Part shown: positions 7,903-17,367 of the stretch, one piece after another
How positions within the stretch are numbered: position 1 is the stretch's first letter
Layout of the letters: each line of letters starts with the position of its first letter
Assembly: GCF_049727805.1 (NCBI RefSeq)
Contig: NZ_JBCNYA010000005.1
Coordinates: 1-64,000, forward strand
Reading direction: 5' to 3'
Source: Frateuria_A sp049727805
Lineage (GTDB): Bacteria > Pseudomonadota > Gammaproteobacteria > Xanthomonadales > Rhodanobacteraceae
DNA length: 64,000 bases
Position numbers and translations under genes: made by a program
Notes under the pieces: generated by a model
Seen by the model: the letters and a program-made list of their open reading frames with translations, nothing else
Told to the model about the DNA's origin: nothing
Databases searched by the model: none

Positions 7903-8661
7903 ATGCGACACATCGTCGTCCACTACCACCTCTTCAAGAACGCCGGCACCACCATCGATACGGTGCTGCAGAACCATTTCGGCGACGCCTGCGGCGCCGT
8001 CGAGGGCGCCCATCCATGGGAAACGCTGACACCGGCCGACATTGCCGACTATGCCCGCGCCCATCCGGATCTGCGCGCGATTTCGAGCCACCAGGCGCGA
8101 CTTCCCGTGCCCGAGGCGGCGGACATGGCCTTCCATCCGGTGCTGTTCCTGCGCCATCCGATTGACCGGGTCGGCTCGGTCTACGAGTTCGAGCGGCTTC
8201 AACCGCCGGACAGCCCGAGCCTCGGTGCGCGCATCGCGCGGGAACAGGACTTTGCGGCCTACGTCAGGTGGCGCCTCACTCCGGGCAACGGGGCGGTGAT
8301 CCGCGATTTCCAGACCACCCACCTGAGCGCCCGCGAAGCGGACATGCGAACGGCCCGCGCAACGCCTACCGACCTGGCGCAAGCCTGCGCCCGCCTGGAC
8401 GCGCTGCCGTTCTTCGGACTGGTCGAGCGCTTTGGCGCTTCGCTCGACCGGCTGCGTACCTGGCTCTCGCCCTACATAGGCAGCCTGCCCGGCCAGTACA
8501 CGGTCGAGAACAGCAGCGAAGGCAGGAAGGCGGCCCTGGACGAGCGGCTGCGGGACATCGAAACGGCGTTGGGCCGGGAATTGTATGACCGGTTGCAGGA
8601 GGAAAACGCGCTGGACCTGCGTCTCTACGAACATGCCTTGCGGCGCTTTCAGCACGGCTGA
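7903..8661 (+). CDS. Sulfotransferase-like protein
   Basis: About 252 residues. The N-terminal YHLFKNAGTTIDTVL has the KxAGT(T/S) loop that binds the 5'-phosphosulfate of PAPS, and LFLRHPIDRVGSVYEF fits the second cofactor motif (RxPxxRxxS). These mark the P-loop sulfotransferase superfamily; the acceptor is unknown. The first ATG of the frame is 8 codons earlier; MRHIVVHYH was chosen because the fold begins there, but neither start has a strong ribosome site. No sulfate-activation genes nearby. Confidence 0.7.
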   Translation: MRHIVVHYHLFKNAGTTIDTVLQNHFGDACGAVEGAHPWETLTPADIADYARAHPDLRAISSHQARLPVPEAADMAFHPVLFLRHPIDRVGSVYEFERLQPPDSPSLGARIAREQDFAAYVRWRLTPGNGAVIRDFQTTHLSAREADMRTARATPTDLAQACARLDALPFFGLVERFGASLDRLRTWLSPYIGSLPGQYTVENSSEGRKAALDERLRDIETALGRELYDRLQEENALDLRLYEHALRRFQHG

Positions 8662-8750
8662 CGGTCGCGACTGGCGGCACCCCATCACATCGCGCGGCGG
8701 GCCCGGGACGTCGCCAGCTTTCGGGTAACGACCCGCGAGCTCATCCGACG

Positions 8751-9569
8751 TCAGGCCGCCTGCTGCCTCGCCAGTTGCGCGCAAACGGCGGCGGTCCTGT
8801 CGTCGGCGGGAAACGCGGACTCGATCCGCAACTCCTCGAGCGCCACGTCGCGCGGCATGGAGAAGGTGGTGATCGTTTCGAAGAATTTGAGCTCGCCGAC
8901 GCTGCTGCGGAACACCAGGGTGAGCACCGGCGCGGGCGCCTGGGCTCCCTGCAGCCGCCCGAGCGACGGCACGCCCGGATAGGCCGACACCGCCTCCAGC
9001 AGCATGCGCGGCATCGGGTCGGTGGGTGCGGCGACGATCTGTGCGTGCAGGTGGTGCAGGAACTTCTCCGCCACCTCGGGCCAGTTGACGATCACCGCAC
9101 GGAAATCGGCCGGATCGAATACCTGGTGAAGCAGGTTGCCGTGCCGGCTCTCCCTCCCGTCCATCAGCAACCGGTTGATCCGCGCCGCGGCGCCGTTGGC
9201 CATCAGCACGTTCCACTGGCGGTCCAGCACGAAGGCGGGATACGGCTCCTGGTGGGCCAGGATGAGCTCCACCGCCTGCCGCATCCGTTCCAGCGCGGGC
9301 GCCCCCCAACCCTCCTCGGAATACTCCGGCGCGTGACCGGCGGCGAGCAGCAACGCGTTGCGCTCGCGCAGGGGCATCTCGAGCACGCTGGCGATGCGCG
9401 CGAGCGTCTCGCGGCTCGGCCGCGCCTTGCCGGTCTCCACGCAGCTCAGGTGGCGCGTGGACATGTCGGCCGCCAGCGCCAGGTCGAGCTGGCTGAACTT
9501 GCGTGCCGCGCGCCACTCGCGCAGGAGCTCGCCGAGCGCCGGACGCGGTGCCTTGGGGATGTCGGGCAT
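8751..9569 (-). CDS. XRE-family regulator with MmyB-like ligand domain
   Basis: 272 residues. Residues about 12-66 form an XRE helix-turn-helix (KFSQLDLALAADMSTRHLSC, VETGKARPSRETL). Residues about 90-265 match the MmyB-like ligand-binding region, with AFVLDRQWNVLMANGAAA typical of its PAS-like start. Members are transcription factors, often next to a target oxidoreductase; here the neighbours are a sulfotransferase-like gene and yaiL, so no target is obvious. AGGAG lies 7 nt before the chosen ATG. Confidence 0.88.
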   Translation of the reverse strand: MPDIPKAPRPALGELLREWRAARKFSQLDLALAADMSTRHLSCVETGKARPSRETLARIASVLEMPLRERNALLLAAGHAPEYSEEGWGAPALERMRQAVELILAHQEPYPAFVLDRQWNVLMANGAAARINRLLMDGRESRHGNLLHQVFDPADFRAVIVNWPEVAEKFLHHLHAQIVAAPTDPMPRMLLEAVSAYPGVPSLGRLQGAQAPAPVLTLVFRSSVGELKFFETITTFSMPRDVALEELRIESAFPADDRTAAVCAQLARQQAA

Positions 9570-9639
9570 GCAGACTCCTGGATGGCCGAATGACGCCACA
9601 TCATGCCCGCAAAGGACGCGGCGGTCGCGCAGGCGACGC

Positions 9640-9645
9640 TACAAT
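9640..9645 (+). promoter_or_regulatory. Candidate -10 box for yaiL
   Basis: TACAAT, five of six to consensus, 35 bases before the ATG and within the divergent spacer with the XRE gene. Confidence 0.4.
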
Positions 9646-9679
9646 CCGCCTTCCCGACGACACCGTGCCACGTTCTCCC

Positions 9680-10219
9680 ATGCGCAATCCCCTGCAGGAC
9701 CAACTGCTCAAGGCCGGCCTGGTGAAGAAGGGCAAGGTCGACCAGGTGGCACGCGAGCAATCGAAGCAGCGACAGGGCAAGGCGCCGGCCGGGCCCAGCC
9801 GCGAGCAGATCGAGGCGCAGCGGCTGCAGGCCGAGCGGGCCGAGCGCGACCGTGCCCTGGCCGCCGAGCGCAACGCCCAGGCGCGCGCCGCCGAGTTGCG
9901 CACACAGGCGCGGCAGATCATCGAGGCGCACAAGGTGGAACGCAGCGGCGACATCGCCTATCGCTTCGCCGACGGCCAGCGCATCGCCAGCCTGTGGGTC
10001 GATGCACGGCTGCGCGCCCAGTTGGCCAGCGGCGCGCTGGTGATCGTGCGGCATGGCGAAGGCTACGAACTGGTCCCGCGCGCCGTCGCCGGCAAGCTCG
10101 ACGAACGCGACCCGGGCCTGATCGTGCTCGACCACGGCCGTGCGGAACCCGCCTCCACGGCCGACGATGACGATGCCTACTATCGGCAGTTCCCGGTGCC
10201 CGACGATCTGATCTGGTAG
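9680..10219 (+). CDS. yaiL: DUF2058 family protein (YaiL)
   Basis: 179 residues, the same length as E. coli YaiL. It starts MRNPLQDQLLKAGLVKKGKV, followed by a charged Gln/Arg/Ala-rich helix to about residue 85 that is probably coiled coil, and a C-terminal domain ending DDDDAYYRQFPVPDDLIW, the family signature. A cytoplasmic protein reported to associate with translation factors in some species; function unknown. Divergent from the XRE regulator. Confidence 0.88.
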   Translation: MRNPLQDQLLKAGLVKKGKVDQVAREQSKQRQGKAPAGPSREQIEAQRLQAERAERDRALAAERNAQARAAELRTQARQIIEAHKVERSGDIAYRFADGQRIASLWVDARLRAQLASGALVIVRHGEGYELVPRAVAGKLDERDPGLIVLDHGRAEPASTADDDDAYYRQFPVPDDLIW

Positions 10220-10325
10220 CCGTCGGGCGAGGTACTTCGCACAGGCCCCTTCCGCAGCCGCAGGAACCGGTACCTGACGGGCGAGTCTGGGCGTACGCTG
10301 CCGCGAAGACTCGCCGGAGTGCTGC

Positions 10326-11453
10326 ATGAGCGACGCGGACGTCATCGTGGTGGGCGCGGGTCCGGCCGGCCTGGCCTGCGCAGCCCAGCTCGCCGGATGT
10401 GGCCTGACCACCCTGCTGCTCGAAAAGGCAGGCAGTGTCGGGTCGGTCTGGCGTCGCCACTACGACCGCCTGCACCTGCACACCGACCGTGGTCATTCCG
10501 CCCTGCCGGGCCTGCCGATGCCGCGCACGTATCCGCGCTATCCCTCGCGCGACCAGGTCGTGGCCTATCTGAAGAATTACGCGGAGCACTTCGGCCTGGC
10601 GCCCACGTTCCATTGCAACGTGCAGGCGCTGCACCGCGAAGCGGGCCTCTGGCACGCCGAAACCAGCACCGGCCGCTACGCCGCGCCAGCGGTGGTCGTC
10701 GCCACCGGCTGGGCCGACTTTCCGCATCGGCCGCGCTGGCCGGGCGAGGATCGATACCAGGGCAGCGTGATCCACAGCAGCGAGTACCGCTGTCCTGCGG
10801 CCTACCTCGGCCAGCGCGTGCTGGTGGTCGGATTCGGCAACTCCGGCGGCGAGATCGCACTCGATCTGGCGGAAGCCGGTGTGGACGTCACGCTGTCGGT
10901 GCGCGGTCCGGTCGGCATCCTGCCGCGCGAGCTGCTCGGCTTGCCGATCCTCACCTGGGCGATCGCCCAGGCGTGGTTGCCGCCGCGCCTGGCCGATGCG
11001 ATCAACGCGCCGGCGATCCGCCTTGCCGTCGGCCCGACGCGGGGACTGGGCCTGGCCATCGCGCGCAAGGGCCCGCGCCGGATGATTGCCGAGGACGGAC
11101 GCGTACCGCTGCTGGACGTCGGTACGCTGGAGCGGATCCGCCAAGGCGCCATCCGCGTGCGCGGCGGCATCGACCGCTTCACCACCGACGGCGTGGTTTT
11201 CACCGGCGCGCAGGGCGAGAACGGCACCGAGCCGTTCGATGCCGTGATCCTGGCCACGGGTTTCCGCGCCGACCTGCGCGGCCTGCTTCCGCAAGCGTCG
11301 GACGCGCTCGACGAGCGCGGCGCGCCACGCGCCACCGGCAAGCCCACCGGACACCCCGGCCTGTTCTTCTGCGGCCAGATCCCGTCTCCGACCGGGCAGC
11401 TGAGGGAGATAGGGATCGAGGCGCAACGCATCGCCGCACTCGTCGGCCATTGA
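10326..11453 (+). CDS. Flavin-containing monooxygenase
   Basis: 375 residues. FAD loop GAGPAG at residues 10-15, the monooxygenase fingerprint YQGSVIHSSEY (FxGxxxHxxx[Y/F]) near residue 145, and the NADPH loop GFGNSGGE near 165, then an ATGF segment near the end. This order is that of class B flavoprotein monooxygenases that oxygenate N, S or carbonyl groups with NADPH and O2. Substrate unknown. Convergent with the acetyltransferase gene, 10 bases between stops. Confidence 0.85.
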   Translation: MSDADVIVVGAGPAGLACAAQLAGCGLTTLLLEKAGSVGSVWRRHYDRLHLHTDRGHSALPGLPMPRTYPRYPSRDQVVAYLKNYAEHFGLAPTFHCNVQALHREAGLWHAETSTGRYAAPAVVVATGWADFPHRPRWPGEDRYQGSVIHSSEYRCPAAYLGQRVLVVGFGNSGGEIALDLAEAGVDVTLSVRGPVGILPRELLGLPILTWAIAQAWLPPRLADAINAPAIRLAVGPTRGLGLAIARKGPRRMIAEDGRVPLLDVGTLERIRQGAIRVRGGIDRFTTDGVVFTGAQGENGTEPFDAVILATGFRADLRGLLPQASDALDERGAPRATGKPTGHPGLFFCGQIPSPTGQLREIGIEAQRIAALVGH

Positions 11454-11463
11454 GGCCCGATGG

Positions 11464-11949
11464 TCAGCGGAGCGTCGGCTGGGCTTCCGTTGCGTGCAGG
11501 TCGAGATGGAAGAACTGGTTGAAGTCGGTGGCGACGTAGCCGCCGAAGGCCTCGCCCCTGACGAAACCGAACTTGCCATACAGCGCGATCGCGCCGTCGA
11601 AGGCGTCGCCCGAACCGGTTTCCAGGCTGACCCTGCGGTAGCCGCGCCGGCTGGCCTCTTCGAGGATGTGCCGCACCAACGCCGCCGCCACCCCCTTGCG
11701 CACGTGCGCGGGAGCGGTGCGCATCGACTTGATCTCGCCGTGGCCAGCGGACAGCTCGCGCAACGCGCCGCATCCAAGCAGTTCCCCGCCGTCCCAGGCG
11801 GTAAAGAACGTCACCTCGGGCCGCTTCAGTGCGGAAAGGTCCAGGGCGTGGACGGTGCCCGGCGGAGAGTGCACGTGCATGCTCTCCAGATGGAGGCGCA
11901 GAAGCGCGATGACGCGTGGATCGTCGAGATGGCCTGGCGAGATGATCAT
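11464..11949 (-). CDS. GNAT family N-acetyltransferase
   Basis: 161 residues. The acetyl-CoA motif A is MRTAPAHVRKGVAAALVRHI (fits the R/Q-x-x-G-x-G/A pattern), followed by RRVSLETGS and ALYGKFGFV, the usual beta5-beta6 of GNAT proteins. It transfers an acetyl group from acetyl-CoA to an unknown amine. It resembles the YedL/ElaA-size single-domain group. Divergent from the RibD-like gene. Confidence 0.85.
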   Translation of the reverse strand: MIISPGHLDDPRVIALLRLHLESMHVHSPPGTVHALDLSALKRPEVTFFTAWDGGELLGCGALRELSAGHGEIKSMRTAPAHVRKGVAAALVRHILEEASRRGYRRVSLETGSGDAFDGAIALYGKFGFVRGEAFGGYVATDFNQFFHLDLHATEAQPTLR

Positions 11950-12041
11950 GGGAATTCGGTGTGGCGGGCTTACCGCCGTCGAATCGGCAGCGGATCGTAC
12001 GACGTCAGGTTAACCTCAAGCGCCATTCCAGGAGGCATGCC

Positions 12042-12683
12042 ATGGGCAAGGTTCGCGTCGCCGGTTTCTCCCTCTCGATCGACGGCTTTGGCGCCGGGGT
12101 CGAGCAAAGCCTGCACGACCCGCTCGGCAAGCGCGGCCCGGAGCCGTTCCGGTGGTTCTTCGGCACCCGCACCTTCCGCGCAATGCAGGGGCTGGCCGAC
12201 GGATCGGAGGGCGTGGACGAAACCTACGCCGCGCGGTCGATGGCCGGCTTCGGCGCCTTCATCCTGGGGCGCAACATGTTCGGCCCCGTCCGTGGCGCGT
12301 GGCCGGACGAGTCATGGAAAGGCTGGTGGGGCGACAACCCGCCCTACCACGCGCCCACCTTCGTGCTCACCCACCATCCGCGCGAGCCGCTCGTGATGGA
12401 GGGTGGCACCACGTTCCACTTCGTCACCGACGGCATCGGGGCGGCGCTGGAGCAGGCGCGCGCCGCCGCGGGCGACGGGGACGTCAAGATCGGTGGCGGC
12501 GTGAGCACCGTGCGCCAGTACCTCGAAGCAGGCCTGGTCGACGAACTGCACTTCGCCATTTCGCCCGTCGTGCTCGGCCGTGGTGAAGCGATGTTCGCCG
12601 GGCTGGACCTGCACGCCATGGGATTCAGGGTGGTCGAGCACGCCGCCACCGAGCTGGCCACGCACGTGGTGCTCGCCCGATAG
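12042..12683 (+). CDS. Dihydrofolate reductase / RibD C-terminal family protein
   Basis: 213 residues. MGKVRVAGFSLSIDGFGAGV, the central FILGRNMFGPVRG and the late VKIGGGVSTVRQYLEAGLVD with ISPVVLGRG are the NADPH-binding signatures of the RibD C-terminal/DHFR-like fold. These stand-alone members are widespread reductases of unknown substrate. GGAGG lies 6 nt before the ATG. Confidence 0.85.
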   Translation: MGKVRVAGFSLSIDGFGAGVEQSLHDPLGKRGPEPFRWFFGTRTFRAMQGLADGSEGVDETYAARSMAGFGAFILGRNMFGPVRGAWPDESWKGWWGDNPPYHAPTFVLTHHPREPLVMEGGTTFHFVTDGIGAALEQARAAAGDGDVKIGGGVSTVRQYLEAGLVDELHFAISPVVLGRGEAMFAGLDLHAMGFRVVEHAATELATHVVLAR

Positions 12684-12707
12684 GCCGCGGCGGCGAGGCG
12701 GCCCGAT

Positions 12708-13694
12708 CTAGCCGTTCGCGCCGGCGCACGGCGCCCTGCCCGGCACGATCGCGTGGAACTCGATCGACAGGCCCAGGTCGTCCCGCGTCGGCGCGAGGAC
12801 GGATTCGCCGGACAGGCCGCGATAGGTCGCCAGCCTGCGTTCGTAGCCGCGCTCGACCCAGCGCTGCGCCCGCCCCAGGTCGGCCACGCCGAAGCTCACG
12901 CCCAGGACGCGCGGACCGCCGCTGGCCAGGGTTTCCGCGGCGATGCCGTTGCCGTCCGGCTGCAGCGCAAGCAGCGCCGTCGGTCCGACCGGCACGCAGA
13001 AACCCGCAGCGCCGAGCTGGGGCAGCTTCACCGGGACCGCGTTGCCGAAACCCATCTTCTCGAGCTGCCTGCGGTCCGCTTCCGCATCGCCCGACACCAG
13101 CCAGATCGACGACAGCTCGCGCGCGCCGTTGGGGTGCTCGCGCGTCACACGGTAGTCGCCGGCGTTGCCCGGATCGAACTGGTCGGGCGCGTAGTCGGCG
13201 GCGTAGTCGATGAAGAAGGTGTTGCTCGACAGCGGCGCGCGGTCGAACGCGAACAACCGCCAGCCCGGCTTCGCGCCATCGGGGCCGGTGAAGAAGGGCG
13301 TGACCGCGTAGTGCAGCCCCTTGAGCCTGCCATACACCGCGTCGAGCGCCGCCGAGCGGAAGCCGAACGTGCGCGATCCCGGCCCGCCCTTGAGCGCCTG
13401 CTGGTCTTCCTTCATGCCCGGGTCGAAGGCGGGATTCGGACGGGTGATGCCCAGCAGCTCGACGAAGCTGCCGTCGGCGAAACGCACGTACCGGTTGGCG
13501 ACGCCGCCGGGATCGCGCCCCGGCCGCACCTGGAAGCCGAGCTTGACCGCCATCACCGAGGTCGCCTCGTCGATGCCACGCCCCCACAGCAGGATGTGGT
13601 CGAGCCGCGTGGGAGCCGGAGCGGGCGCGCGGGCCGAAGCCTGCGCGGTACCGAGACACAGGAGCATTGCCGAAACCAGCACGATCGGGCGCAT
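12708..13694 (-). CDS. Exported glyoxalase-like (VOC) domain protein
   Basis: 328 residues. Signal peptide of about 22 residues (MRPIVLVSAMLLCLGTAQAS), then TRLDHILLWGRGIDEATSVM, the opening of the glyoxalase-like VOC family, and a second module from about residue 200 (SIWLVSGDAEADRRQLEKMG). VOC folds bind metals and act on small electrophiles; substrate unknown. First of four minus-strand genes for exported proteins that are not tightly spaced. Confidence 0.75.
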   Translation of the reverse strand: MRPIVLVSAMLLCLGTAQASARAPAPAPTRLDHILLWGRGIDEATSVMAVKLGFQVRPGRDPGGVANRYVRFADGSFVELLGITRPNPAFDPGMKEDQQALKGGPGSRTFGFRSAALDAVYGRLKGLHYAVTPFFTGPDGAKPGWRLFAFDRAPLSSNTFFIDYAADYAPDQFDPGNAGDYRVTREHPNGARELSSIWLVSGDAEADRRQLEKMGFGNAVPVKLPQLGAAGFCVPVGPTALLALQPDGNGIAAETLASGGPRVLGVSFGVADLGRAQRWVERGYERRLATYRGLSGESVLAPTRDDLGLSIEFHAIVPGRAPCAGANG

Positions 13695-13815
13695 GGGAAA
13701 GCCTTGTGGGAGGGGAAGCCGATTTTCCGCAGCAGCGGACCACGGGCGCCATGACCTGCGAGGTCATGCACGCGTCGCCAGGCGGCCGCAGCCCTCTCCG
13801 GCAACCGTCCCCGGC

Positions 13816-14949
13816 TCATTCCGGAAAACGGACCACCGCGTTTTCCGCCGGCCATTCGTCGCGACGCGAGGCCGCCTCCCCCGTTGGCCGCGGCGTCCAG
13901 CCGGCCTTGCCGAGCCTGCCCATGTCCTCGTAGCGTCCAAGCAGATCGAAGGCCTCGAGCACGAACGGTCGGCCTTCCGAGCCGACCGTGGACGGTCCGT
14001 CGGACACGTGGAAGTGCAGGTGCGGCCCGGTCGATGCACCGGTGAAGCCGAGCTCGCCGAGTTCGTCGCCCCGATGCACCCGCTGGCCGGGTTGGACCTC
14101 GATGCTGCCGGGACGCAGGTGCTCGTAGAAGACGTACCGGCCGTCGTCGAGGTGCAACGTCACATAGTTGCCGGCGTCCTCGTCCAGGCTGTGCTTCGGA
14201 TTGCCGGACACGCTCGGCGATTCGGCCATGGTGTCGCGCACGGCGGCGACGGTGGCGTCGGCGACGGCCAGCACGGCGGCGCCATAACCCAGCGCGTTGC
14301 GTGGCACGTCCGGATCCCCCTGCACCGTATGGCCGGCCGCATCGACGCGCACCCAGTCGACGGCGAAGCGTCCCGGGATGCGCGCCTTGCCGTCGACCGT
14401 GTTGAAGACCCGGCGATGGCCGCGCGCCCAATCGGCGCCGTGGATGGCCACCCACGGACCTCCGCGGAGCGGCGGTCCCAGCGGCGGCCCGAGGTCGTAC
14501 GACACGGCAGCAAGGCCGCCACGCACGGTATCCGTTGCCGCCCCGGACAGCGCGGCATAGGTCACCACGTGCTCGAGCGTCTGCGGGTGCTGCCCCTGCG
14601 TCGGCCATTCGAGATAGACCACGCCGCGGCGACCAGGCGCGATGATGGCGCCCGACGCCTGCCCCGGCGGACCGATCAGGGCGAACCGTCCCGCCAGCGC
14701 ATCGCCCGCGAAGCTCGCCCACACACGCCCGCTGCGCGCATCCACCACGTCGATGCGGGCGAGACGCAGCGGCGTCCCGGCGAAATTGGTCAGGTGCAGT
14801 TCCTCGAAGACCTGCTCGCCGGCATCGGTCCTCGTCGCGTGCGGCGTGTCGGGAACGCTCAGGTCGAACGACTGTTGGAGCCTTGCGGTTCCCGCCTGCC
14901 ACGAGATGGCGAGGAGGCCGGCAAACCAGAGGCTTGTCATGGAGGACAT
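13816..14949 (-). CDS. Exported M23-family metallopeptidase
   Basis: 377 residues with an N-terminal signal segment (SLWFAGLLAISWQAGTA). An N-terminal beta domain of about 200 residues precedes a C-terminal LytM domain whose core reads YVFYEHLRPGSI, then GPHLHFHVSDG. HLHFH gives the HxH zinc ligands; KHSLDED may provide the first His/Asp ligands. M23 enzymes cut peptidoglycan cross-bridges or other peptides in the periplasm. AGGAA lies 6 nt before the chosen ATG. Confidence 0.82.
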   Translation of the reverse strand: MSSMTSLWFAGLLAISWQAGTARLQQSFDLSVPDTPHATRTDAGEQVFEELHLTNFAGTPLRLARIDVVDARSGRVWASFAGDALAGRFALIGPPGQASGAIIAPGRRGVVYLEWPTQGQHPQTLEHVVTYAALSGAATDTVRGGLAAVSYDLGPPLGPPLRGGPWVAIHGADWARGHRRVFNTVDGKARIPGRFAVDWVRVDAAGHTVQGDPDVPRNALGYGAAVLAVADATVAAVRDTMAESPSVSGNPKHSLDEDAGNYVTLHLDDGRYVFYEHLRPGSIEVQPGQRVHRGDELGELGFTGASTGPHLHFHVSDGPSTVGSEGRPFVLEAFDLLGRYEDMGRLGKAGWTPRPTGEAASRRDEWPAENAVVRFPE

Positions 14950-15055
14950 GGATGATTCCTGGCCAGGAGCCCGCCACCATGCACCGACGCTTCGCCCCGC
15001 GCGATCGCCGGGGGGCAAGCGGCGCAATCGCAGGGATCAACGGAGTACGGACGGC

Positions 15056-15382
15056 TCAGAACTTGCCGAAGAACCCGGTGATGTCGAAGTACACCTTCCC
15101 GTGCTCTCCCGATGCGGTCGTGAAGTCGATCGCGTCGTACATGTGCCCGCCGCCGCTCAGGAGCGCCTGGCTTCCGCGGGTGTAGCCCGGATAATGGTCG
15201 GCGATCCACCGGTACTCGGCCCTCACGCCTTCCTGCTCGTCCGCCGCATCGATGACGATCGCGTCGTCCATGCTGCTGCCGTCGCGCACGGCGGCCGCCG
15301 GATGATTCACCACGGGATGCACGTTCGAAGCACATCCCGCCAGCAACATGACCGTCAGCATCGCGCCAGATGTCTTTCGCAT
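15056..15382 (-). CDS. Small lipoprotein of unknown function
   Basis: 108 residues. The N-terminus MRKTSGAMLTVMLLAGCASN has a clear lipobox (LAGC), so Cys16 should be lipidated. The mature part contains YRWIADHYPGYTRGSQALLS and ends in DITGFFGKF; no family recognised. It starts 27 bases after the serine hydrolase stop and may be cotranscribed with it. Confidence 0.7.
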   Translation of the reverse strand: MRKTSGAMLTVMLLAGCASNVHPVVNHPAAAVRDGSSMDDAIVIDAADEQEGVRAEYRWIADHYPGYTRGSQALLSGGGHMYDAIDFTTASGEHGKVYFDITGFFGKF

Positions 15383-15408
15383 TCCCTTCCCCCCCCTTTG
15401 GCCCTGGC

Positions 15409-16605
15409 CTAGTGCGCCAGCGCCTCCTCGACCGCGCTGAACGCCGACTTCCCGCCTTCGCGTTCGTCCGGCATCCCGGTGGCGAACCACACCATACCTG
15501 TGCCGCTCTTGCGATCCACCCACAATCCGGCCTGCAGGCCGTAGGCGGAACCGGAATGGCCCACGCGCGCCACGCCGTCGCCAAACGGATCGTCGCGACA
15601 TCCCTGCTCCGGCGTGGCCAGCGTCTGCACCGCCAGGCCGTACCGGCAGAAGAAGCCCTTGTCGACGTCGCCGGTGTCCTCCTCGTAGGTTTCACCGTTG
15701 CCGGGGCGGTATGTCCATTGCGGCGTGACCATCGCCTGGAGGGAGGCGGGCTCGAGGAAGCGCTTGCCGTCGAGCGTGCCCTTGCCCAGCAGCAGCCGGC
15801 CGATGCGTACCAGGCCATCGGCGGAAATGCGCAGGCCGCCCTGTGGCGAGAACAGCGCGCCGTTCTCGCCGGCGCGCCAGCGCGACAGGTCGCAACTGCC
15901 GTCGCTGGCCGGCGTCACGGGGCAATCGGGCTTGCGGCCGTGGTTGTCGTCCTTCACCGGCTTGCCGTCGGGGTCGTACAGCACGACGGCGCGGGCGGCG
16001 GTGGCCGGGTCGCAGCGGTCCCAGTTGAAGCAGCCGTGGATGCCCAGCGGGCGCAGCACCAGCCGCTCCATCAGCTTGTCGAAGCGCTCGCCGGTGGCGC
16101 GTTCCATCACCTGCGCCACCAGCGGAAAGTTGAGGTTGGTGTAGCGGAAATACGTGCCCGGCGCATGCGCGCTGTCCCAGGCGTGCGGATCTTCCACGAT
16201 GTCGCGCAGCCTGCCGCCCAGCGGCGTCTGCCAGTAGCCGGCGCCGTCGGTGAGGCTGGAACGGTGCGACAGCAGCAGGCGCAGGGTGATCGGCGTATCC
16301 GGGAAGGCCGGGTTGCGCAGCCGCCAGCCGAGCAGGCCGGACACGTCCGCATCCAGGTCGAGCTTGCCGGCCTCCACCAGCCGCATCACGCCCAGCGTAG
16401 TGACCAGCTTGGAAATCGAGGCGATGCGCACCGGGTCGCCCGCGGTGACCTTGCGGCCGGTGGCCTTGTCGGCCAGGCCGTGGACCCGCGTGGCGGTAAT
16501 GCCGTCGCGATCGAAGGCGACGCGCACGGTGGCGACGGGCTCGCCCGCCTGCGCTGCGGCGCAGGCGAGCAGGAACGACAGGCAGGCGATCCATCTTGCG
16601 GGCAT
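15409..16605 (-). CDS. Exported serine hydrolase, class C beta-lactamase fold
   Basis: 398 residues. Signal peptide MPARWIACLSFLLACAAAQA. Active-site motifs: SISK (SxxK) near residue 64, YTNLNF (the YxN element) and VGHSGSAYG replacing KTG. Such proteins are penicillin-recognising hydrolases, including D-aminopeptidases, esterases and beta-lactamases; the HSG third motif is more common in esterase or peptidase members. No ampR-like regulator nearby, so antibiotic resistance should not be assumed. Confidence 0.82.
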   Translation of the reverse strand: MPARWIACLSFLLACAAAQAGEPVATVRVAFDRDGITATRVHGLADKATGRKVTAGDPVRIASISKLVTTLGVMRLVEAGKLDLDADVSGLLGWRLRNPAFPDTPITLRLLLSHRSSLTDGAGYWQTPLGGRLRDIVEDPHAWDSAHAPGTYFRYTNLNFPLVAQVMERATGERFDKLMERLVLRPLGIHGCFNWDRCDPATAARAVVLYDPDGKPVKDDNHGRKPDCPVTPASDGSCDLSRWRAGENGALFSPQGGLRISADGLVRIGRLLLGKGTLDGKRFLEPASLQAMVTPQWTYRPGNGETYEEDTGDVDKGFFCRYGLAVQTLATPEQGCRDDPFGDGVARVGHSGSAYGLQAGLWVDRKSGTGMVWFATGMPDEREGGKSAFSAVEEALAH

Positions 16606-16724
16606 GACGGGCTCCGTTCGGGCGGGCCGGCGGGCGCGAGACGTAAATGCCAGTCCGCGTCACCCGCACCGTTCACCCGCCACCATACCTGCCCTGGCTC
16701 GTCCCACGCATCCGGTGCGTGCCG

Positions 16725-17129
16725 CTAATGCGCCTGAAGGGTGTCCATGGCCCTTTTCGCGTCGGCGTGGGCCTCGTCGACCGTCGTGGCCTTCACGCCC
16801 TGCTGGGCCTGCATCAGCGCAGCCTGCAACTGCGACTCACGCGCGCTATCGCCCTTGGCGTCGACCATCGCGCCCTGGCCCATGCCCTTGCATGGATCTT
16901 CCTGCTGGGCGTCGTAGCCCGCGCCGGACGGTCCGACCAGGCAGTTGACGACGTGCTGCAGGTGCGCGTGCGCCATCTTCAGGTCCGCCGCGCCGAGCGC
17001 CATGCCGGCGTGGGCGGCGGCCGTGCTGACCTGCTTGGCCACGGCGCCACTTGTCTTCGGATGAGCCGCCAGTGGCGAGGCGATCGCAAACAAGAGCGCC
17101 GGTGCCAGACGAAGCCATTTCGTAGCCAT
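16725..17129 (-). CDS. Periplasmic His/Cys-containing protein of unknown function
   Basis: 134 residues with a signal peptide (LAPALLFAIASPLAA). The mature part is largely helical with repeated His (AAAHAGMALGAADLKMAHAH, then LQHVVNCLVG) and a second Cys in EDPCKGMGQGA. The His and Cys positions suggest metal or heme binding or a disulfide, but no CxxCH is present. GGAGG lies 7 nt before the ATG. Divergent from the periplasmic-sensor GGDEF-EAL gene; whether they are linked is unknown. Confidence 0.65.
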   Translation of the reverse strand: MATKWLRLAPALLFAIASPLAAHPKTSGAVAKQVSTAAAHAGMALGAADLKMAHAHLQHVVNCLVGPSGAGYDAQQEDPCKGMGQGAMVDAKGDSARESQLQAALMQAQQGVKATTVDEAHADAKRAMDTLQAH

Positions 17130-17367
17130 GACACACCTCCGGTTGAGCGGTGTACGCCGCGGGTCAGAGCAGCATAGTCCCGCGCTATCAGCGGAGAGTG
17201 AAACCGGAAGAAACGGCGTCGCTGGCGGCAGCGTCCCTGGCGAGCCCCGCGGCCACTGCACGCCCGCCCTGCCGGGAAAGGCGGCGTCCGCTTCGCCCGC
17301 CGGATTGTGGTTGACCCGCAGCCGCTCGTGGGTTAACTCTGGCCGGGATCAGGGACGAGGGGGAAGC

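Noticed and set aside
15409..16605. Antibiotic-resistance beta-lactamase
   Set aside because: The third motif is HSG rather than KTG and there is no ampR; a general serine hydrolase is the safer call.
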